A stretch of DNA of 34,373 nt from Gammaproteobacteria bacterium (lineage in GTDB: Bacteria > Pseudomonadota > Gammaproteobacteria > DRLM01). This document shows, piece by piece, positions 31,695 to 34,373 of the stretch (the stretch's first letter is position 1; each line of letters opens with the position of its first letter). The notes beneath the pieces were generated by a model. It was not told where the DNA came from and did not search any database. It worked only from the letters and a program-made list of their open reading frames with translations. The position numbers and the translations under genes were made by a program. The stretch covers positions 1-34,373 of the forward strand of contig CAKKSB010000114.1 of the NCBI GenBank assembly GCA_919903055.1, given 5' to 3'.

Positions 31695-32177
31695 TCAGTG
31701 CGTCAGCTCGGAGGCCGCCGCCGGGCCTTGCTGCTGCTTCGCCTGTTCCACATGCTGCTGATAGAGGATGTCGAAATTAATGGGGGCGAGCAACAACTGG
31801 GGGAACCCGCCGCGCGTCACCACATCGGACACCGTCTCCCGCGCGAAAGGAAACAAGACATGCGGGCAATAACTGCCCACCATCATCGCCACCTGCTCTT
31901 TTTGGTAGCCTTCGATATTGAAAATGCCGGCCTGCTGCACTTCGATCAGATAAGCGGTCTTGTCTTTTTGCTTGGCGGTCACCGTGAGAGTGAGCACTAC
32001 TTCGTGGGTGGTCTCGTTCAAGACCGTGGCGGTGTTGCTGATTTGCAGGCCCACTTCAGGCTCCCACTTCTCCAAAAACACCTGAGGCGAATTAGGGGTT
32101 TCGAAAGACAAATCCTTCACGTAGATTTTTTGGATCGTGAACTGGGCCCGGGACTCTTGTTGCGGCGCGTCTGCCAT
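31695..32177 (-). CDS. secB: Protein-export chaperone SecB
   Basis: Tetrameric cytosolic chaperone that keeps preproteins unfolded and hands them to SecA. The 160 residues are the usual length (E. coli 155). Family features are FTIQKIYVKDLSFETPNSP, FLEKWEPEVGLQISN, YLIEVQQAGIFNIEGYQKEQ, MMVGSYCPHVLFPFARETVSD and TRGGFPQLLLAPINFDILY, with a Gln/Ala-rich C-terminus. The ATG at 32177 has AAGGA 7 nt upstream; a GTG 15 nt earlier overlaps that Shine-Dalgarno and is unlikely. In E. coli grxC lies directly upstream; here the rhodanese gene does, 115 bp away. Confidence 0.98.
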   Translation of the reverse strand: MADAPQQESRAQFTIQKIYVKDLSFETPNSPQVFLEKWEPEVGLQISNTATVLNETTHEVVLTLTVTAKQKDKTAYLIEVQQAGIFNIEGYQKEQVAMMVGSYCPHVLFPFARETVSDVVTRGGFPQLLLAPINFDILYQQHVEQAKQQQGPAAASELTH

Positions 32178-32292
32178 CGTCATTTCCTTCACACGGTCGG
32201 TTAAATGGACTGGACCCGCCGGCCGAACACCGCCGCGTCACAGCATATAAATTCACTATAGAGATACTGCCCGCAGCCGGCTTGGCGCCACT

Positions 32293-32721
32293 TTATTTTT
32301 TAGTGGTCACCGGCAAATCCGCCCCTTGCCAGGCCAACATGCCGCCGCCCAGCTTATAAATACGGGTGTAGCCTTGCTTACGCAACTGCACGCCGGCCTG
32401 CGCCGAACGCTGCCCGGTGCGGCAATAAACCACGATGGGCTTGTCTTTATGAGGTTCCAGCTCGCCGAGCCGCTTATCCAATAACCCCAGCGGGATATGG
32501 ACGGCATTGATCACATGGCCTTGCTTGTATTCTTGATCGTCGCGGACATCCAAGGCGATCGCGTCCTCTTGATTCATCAGACGCACCGCCTCCTGCGGTT
32601 TGATATCCGCGAACCCCAGCACTTTGCGCTGAGCCTCACCGGCTATAATCAACACAAGAATCACTACCAAGGCCAATACCAACAACCAGTGGTTGACCAC
32701 GAATTCGCCAAATTGAGCCAT
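32293..32721 (-). CDS. Membrane-anchored rhodanese-like protein (YibN-like)
   Basis: 142-residue protein with one N-terminal membrane helix (WLLVLALVVILVLIIAG at about 11-27) and a cytosolic rhodanese domain at about 40-140 (DIKPQEAVRLMNQEDAIALDVRDDQEY seen as AIALDVRDDQEY, GHVINAVHIP, active-site Cys in IVVYCRTGQRSAQAG, and YKLGGGMLAWQGADLP). It corresponds to E. coli YibN, which lies in the same place beside secB/gpmI. Such proteins carry persulfide sulfur; YibN has also been found with membrane-protein insertion factors in E. coli. ATG 32721 begins right before the helix, although no strong Shine-Dalgarno is present; the frame is open to 32784. The ArsR gene is directly upstream on the same strand. 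Confidence 0.9.
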   Translation of the reverse strand: MAQFGEFVVNHWLLVLALVVILVLIIAGEAQRKVLGFADIKPQEAVRLMNQEDAIALDVRDDQEYKQGHVINAVHIPLGLLDKRLGELEPHKDKPIVVYCRTGQRSAQAGVQLRKQGYTRIYKLGGGMLAWQGADLPVTTKK

Positions 32722-32784
32722 GGGAATAATCGAAACCTTTACTTCAAAATGTACTAACAGCCATACCGGGACTGAATCCGACAA

Positions 32785-33096
32785 CTACACCCGTACGAAC
32801 ACCTCACGCATCATGCCGATCAGGCGCAGGGTGCGTTTATCTCCTACCCGATAATATACCCGGTTGGCATTCTTGCGGGTCATTAATATACCTTTTTCGC
32901 GCAAAATACCTAGATGCTGAGAGATATTGCTTTGGGACGTGCCGACCATTTCCACGATACATTGAACACTGACTTCATCATTGCCTAGCGCACAGAGGAT
33001 TTTCAATCGAATGGGGTGGGCCATTGCCTTCAGTGAACGCGCCGCTTGCTCAATTTCATCATCGTCATTTATGAGCGCGGCAGTTATATTTTCCAT
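32785..33096 (-). CDS. ArsR/SmtB-family transcriptional regulator
   Basis: 103-residue winged-helix repressor. Core: RSLKAMAHPIRLKILCALGNDEVSVQCIVEMVG (seen as KAMAHPIRLKILCALG), recognition helix TSQSNISQHLGILREKG, wing ILMTRKNANRVYYRVGD. The metal-binding ELCVCD box of ArsR is absent. Two cysteines, in ILCAL and VQCIV, might act as a thiol sensor as in persulfide-responsive relatives (SqrR/BigR/YgaV), but their spacing is not the one I know from those, so the signal is unknown. GAGG is 9 nt before the ATG. It is the first gene of the run leading to the rhodanese and secB, so it probably represses this operon from the palindrome at 33120-33131. Confidence 0.9.
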   Translation of the reverse strand: MENITAALINDDDEIEQAARSLKAMAHPIRLKILCALGNDEVSVQCIVEMVGTSQSNISQHLGILREKGILMTRKNANRVYYRVGDKRTLRLIGMMREVFVRV

Positions 33097-33119
33097 TGTT
33101 ATTACCCTCGAGATAGATC

Positions 33120-33131
33120 TTCATGTATGAA
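33120..33131. promoter_or_regulatory. Candidate ArsR-type operator
   Basis: TTCATGTATGAA is a perfect inverted repeat (TTCAT-GT-ATGAA on the plus strand) lying 24-35 bp upstream of the ArsR-family start codon in AT-rich sequence. Size and position fit autorepression by ArsR-family dimers. It also lies about 190 bp upstream of gpmI. Confidence 0.4.
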
Positions 33132-33323
33132 TTATTTAAGTCACGACAACCTCCATAAACGCGCCACTCCACATCGATACTGCCTTTTGAGGGCAAAAGA
33201 TTATACAATCACCCTTCGGTCTGAGGGAACTTAGGTATTCCCCCCGGTCTCGCGGCAATCACGGCCAGATTGAAAAAGACCTGCTTGAGTTTCCAGGAAC
33301 CACTTTCGAAAAGCATCGTCAGC

Positions 33324-34373
33324 ATGAATCCGTTACGTCATAAACCCGTTGTTTTACTTATCCTTGATGGCTGGGGTTACAGCGAACAAACGGCGCACAA
33401 TGCCATCTTGAACGCCGCTACACCGGTCTGGAACCGCCTGTGGGCCAATTACCCGCGCCTGCTGATCCGCTGCTCCGGCACCGACGTCGGTCTGCCGGCC
33501 GATCAAATGGGCAACTCCGAAGTGGGTCATCTCAACCTCGGCGCCGGTCGGGTGGTGTACCAGGAATTCACGCGGATCAGCCGGGCGATCAAGAGCGGTT
33601 CGTTCTTCAACAACCACACCCTGACCGACGCGGTGGATGCCGCCGTCACGCAGGGCAAGGCCGTCCACATCCTCGGCCTGCTTTCCCCCGGCGGCGTGCA
33701 CAGCCATGAGGAACACATTCAGGCCATGGTGAAACTGGCGGTGGAACGCGGCGCCCAGCAGGTTTACGTCCACGCTTTTCTCGACGGCCGCGACACGCCG
33801 CCCAAGAGCGCGACCAGTTCACTGCAAGCGCTGTCCGAGGTTTTCGCTCAACTGGGGCACGGCCGCATCGCCTCCCTCGTCGGCCGTTATTTCGCCATGG
33901 ACCGCGACCATCGCTGGCCGCGGGTACAGACCGCTTACGACTTGATCACCCAAGGCCAAGGCCTGTTCACCGCCGGCGATCCGCTCAGCGCTTTGCAAAC
34001 CGCCTATGAACGCGGCGAGACCGACGAATTCATGCAAGCCACCGCCATCGTGCCGCCCGGCGAACAGCCGGTGGCCATCCACGACGGCGACGCGGTGATC
34101 TTCATGAATTATCGCTCCGACCGGGCCCGGCAAATCACCCGCGCCTTCATTGAAACCGACTTCGACGGCTTCTCGCGGGCGGTGATCCCCCAGCTCAGCG
34201 CCTTCGTCACCCTCACCGAATACAACGAAGAGTTTCACGTACCGGTGGCCTTTCCGCCGGAACGGCTGCGCAACACCTTCGGCGAATACATCGCCAACCT
34301 CGGCCTGCACCAATTGCGCATCGCCGAGACCGAGAAATACGCCCACGTCACCTTCTTTTTCAACGGCGGCGTC
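33324..34373 (+). CDS. gpmI: 2,3-bisphosphoglycerate-independent phosphoglycerate mutase (partial, C-terminus cut by window edge)
   Basis: Interconverts 3- and 2-phosphoglycerate in glycolysis using two Mn2+ ions and a phosphoserine intermediate. 350 codons are visible of a protein usually about 510 long; the frame runs through the right edge without a stop. Signatures are [14 protein letters not shown] near 8-21 with the metal-binding Asp, the nucleophilic Ser in [16 protein letters not shown] at about 61-76, [28 protein letters not shown], the substrate-binding [24 protein letters not shown] and TFFFNGG at the end. The start ATG 33324 has only weak purines upstream. The gene is divergent from the ArsR-rhodanese-secB run, as gpmI is from yibN in E. 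coli; the 227 bp between hold both promoters. Confidence 0.97.
   Translation, partial: MNPLRHKPVVLLILDGWGYSEQTAHNAILNAATPVWNRLWANYPRLLIRCSGTDVGLPADQMGNSEVGHLNLGAGRVVYQEFTRISRAIKSGSFFNNHTLTDAVDAAVTQGKAVHILGLLSPGGVHSHEEHIQAMVKLAVERGAQQVYVHAFLDGRDTPPKSATSSLQALSEVFAQLGHGRIASLVGRYFAMDRDHRWPRVQTAYDLITQGQGLFTAGDPLSALQTAYERGETDEFMQATAIVPPGEQPVAIHDGDAVIFMNYRSDRARQITRAFIETDFDGFSRAVIPQLSAFVTLTEYNEEFHVPVAFPPERLRNTFGEYIANLGLHQLRIAETEKYAHVTFFFNGGV

Overview
The window looks like chromosomal DNA from a free-living gammaproteobacterium with moderately high GC. Pointers are the gpmI / rhodanese / secB / gpsA neighbourhood also found in Escherichia coli, together with apaG, hslR, mtfA, DUF3135 and DUF1631 proteins, and a PilB-like ATPase. 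Most genes are housekeeping or stress genes in short operons. I found no tRNA, rRNA, CRISPR array, prophage or intact insertion sequence. I cannot name the genus; a Chromatiales- or Methylococcales-like organism is a guess.

Layout. 1-5.4 kb: folE (cut by the left edge), an FAH-family hydrolase, a ChaN-like secreted protein with a PDZ domain, and a large DUF1631 protein. 5.4-5.85 kb: a gene-free interval that carries, in order, two related inverted-repeat sites, an IHF-type site, a sigma-54 -24/-12 promoter, about 160 nt of foldable RNA and an intrinsic terminator. 5.85-10.5 kb (minus strand): mtfA with an unrecognised secreted protein, then a yihY-like / grxC / ArsC-like / outer-membrane-protein run. 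10.9-13.7 kb (plus): GAF-PilB-like ATPase and apaG. 13.7-18 kb (minus): a small unknown protein, a class V aminotransferase, an EamA transporter and an ExeA-like ATPase of the type known from PEP-CTERM/exosortase loci. 18.4-20.2 kb: hslR, an XRE regulator divergent from a very unusual CsrA-like protein, and a PilZ-like protein. 20.3-22.4 kb: rocF-rocD (arginine to glutamate semialdehyde). 22.6-25.3 kb: Rieske protein, Nudix hydrolase, a palindrome cluster, DUF3135 and a CHRD protein behind a strongly structured leader. 25.4-29.9 kb: YbaK-HDOD fusion, DUF5658 membrane protein, rhodanese-MoeB fusion, MgtC. 29.9-34.4 kb: an ArsR-rhodanese-secB-gpsA-murU run divergent from gpmI (cut by the right edge).

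The most interesting parts are regulatory. (i) The interval at 5490-5845 has the full architecture of an enhancer-dependent small RNA gene whose loops are C-rich and resemble anti-Shine-Dalgarno sequences. (ii) The 66-codon gene at 19457 aligns with CsrA over both ends, but has about 17 extra residues after strand 1 and lacks the RNA-contacting arginine. It is driven by a perfect-consensus sigma-70 promoter shared with a divergent XRE repressor-like gene whose candidate half-sites overlap both promoters. (iii) The 207-nt leader of the CHRD gene starts with a three-way-junction-like fold and contains two mutually exclusive hairpins. All three rest on reading the sequence by eye and need covariation searches and transcript mapping.
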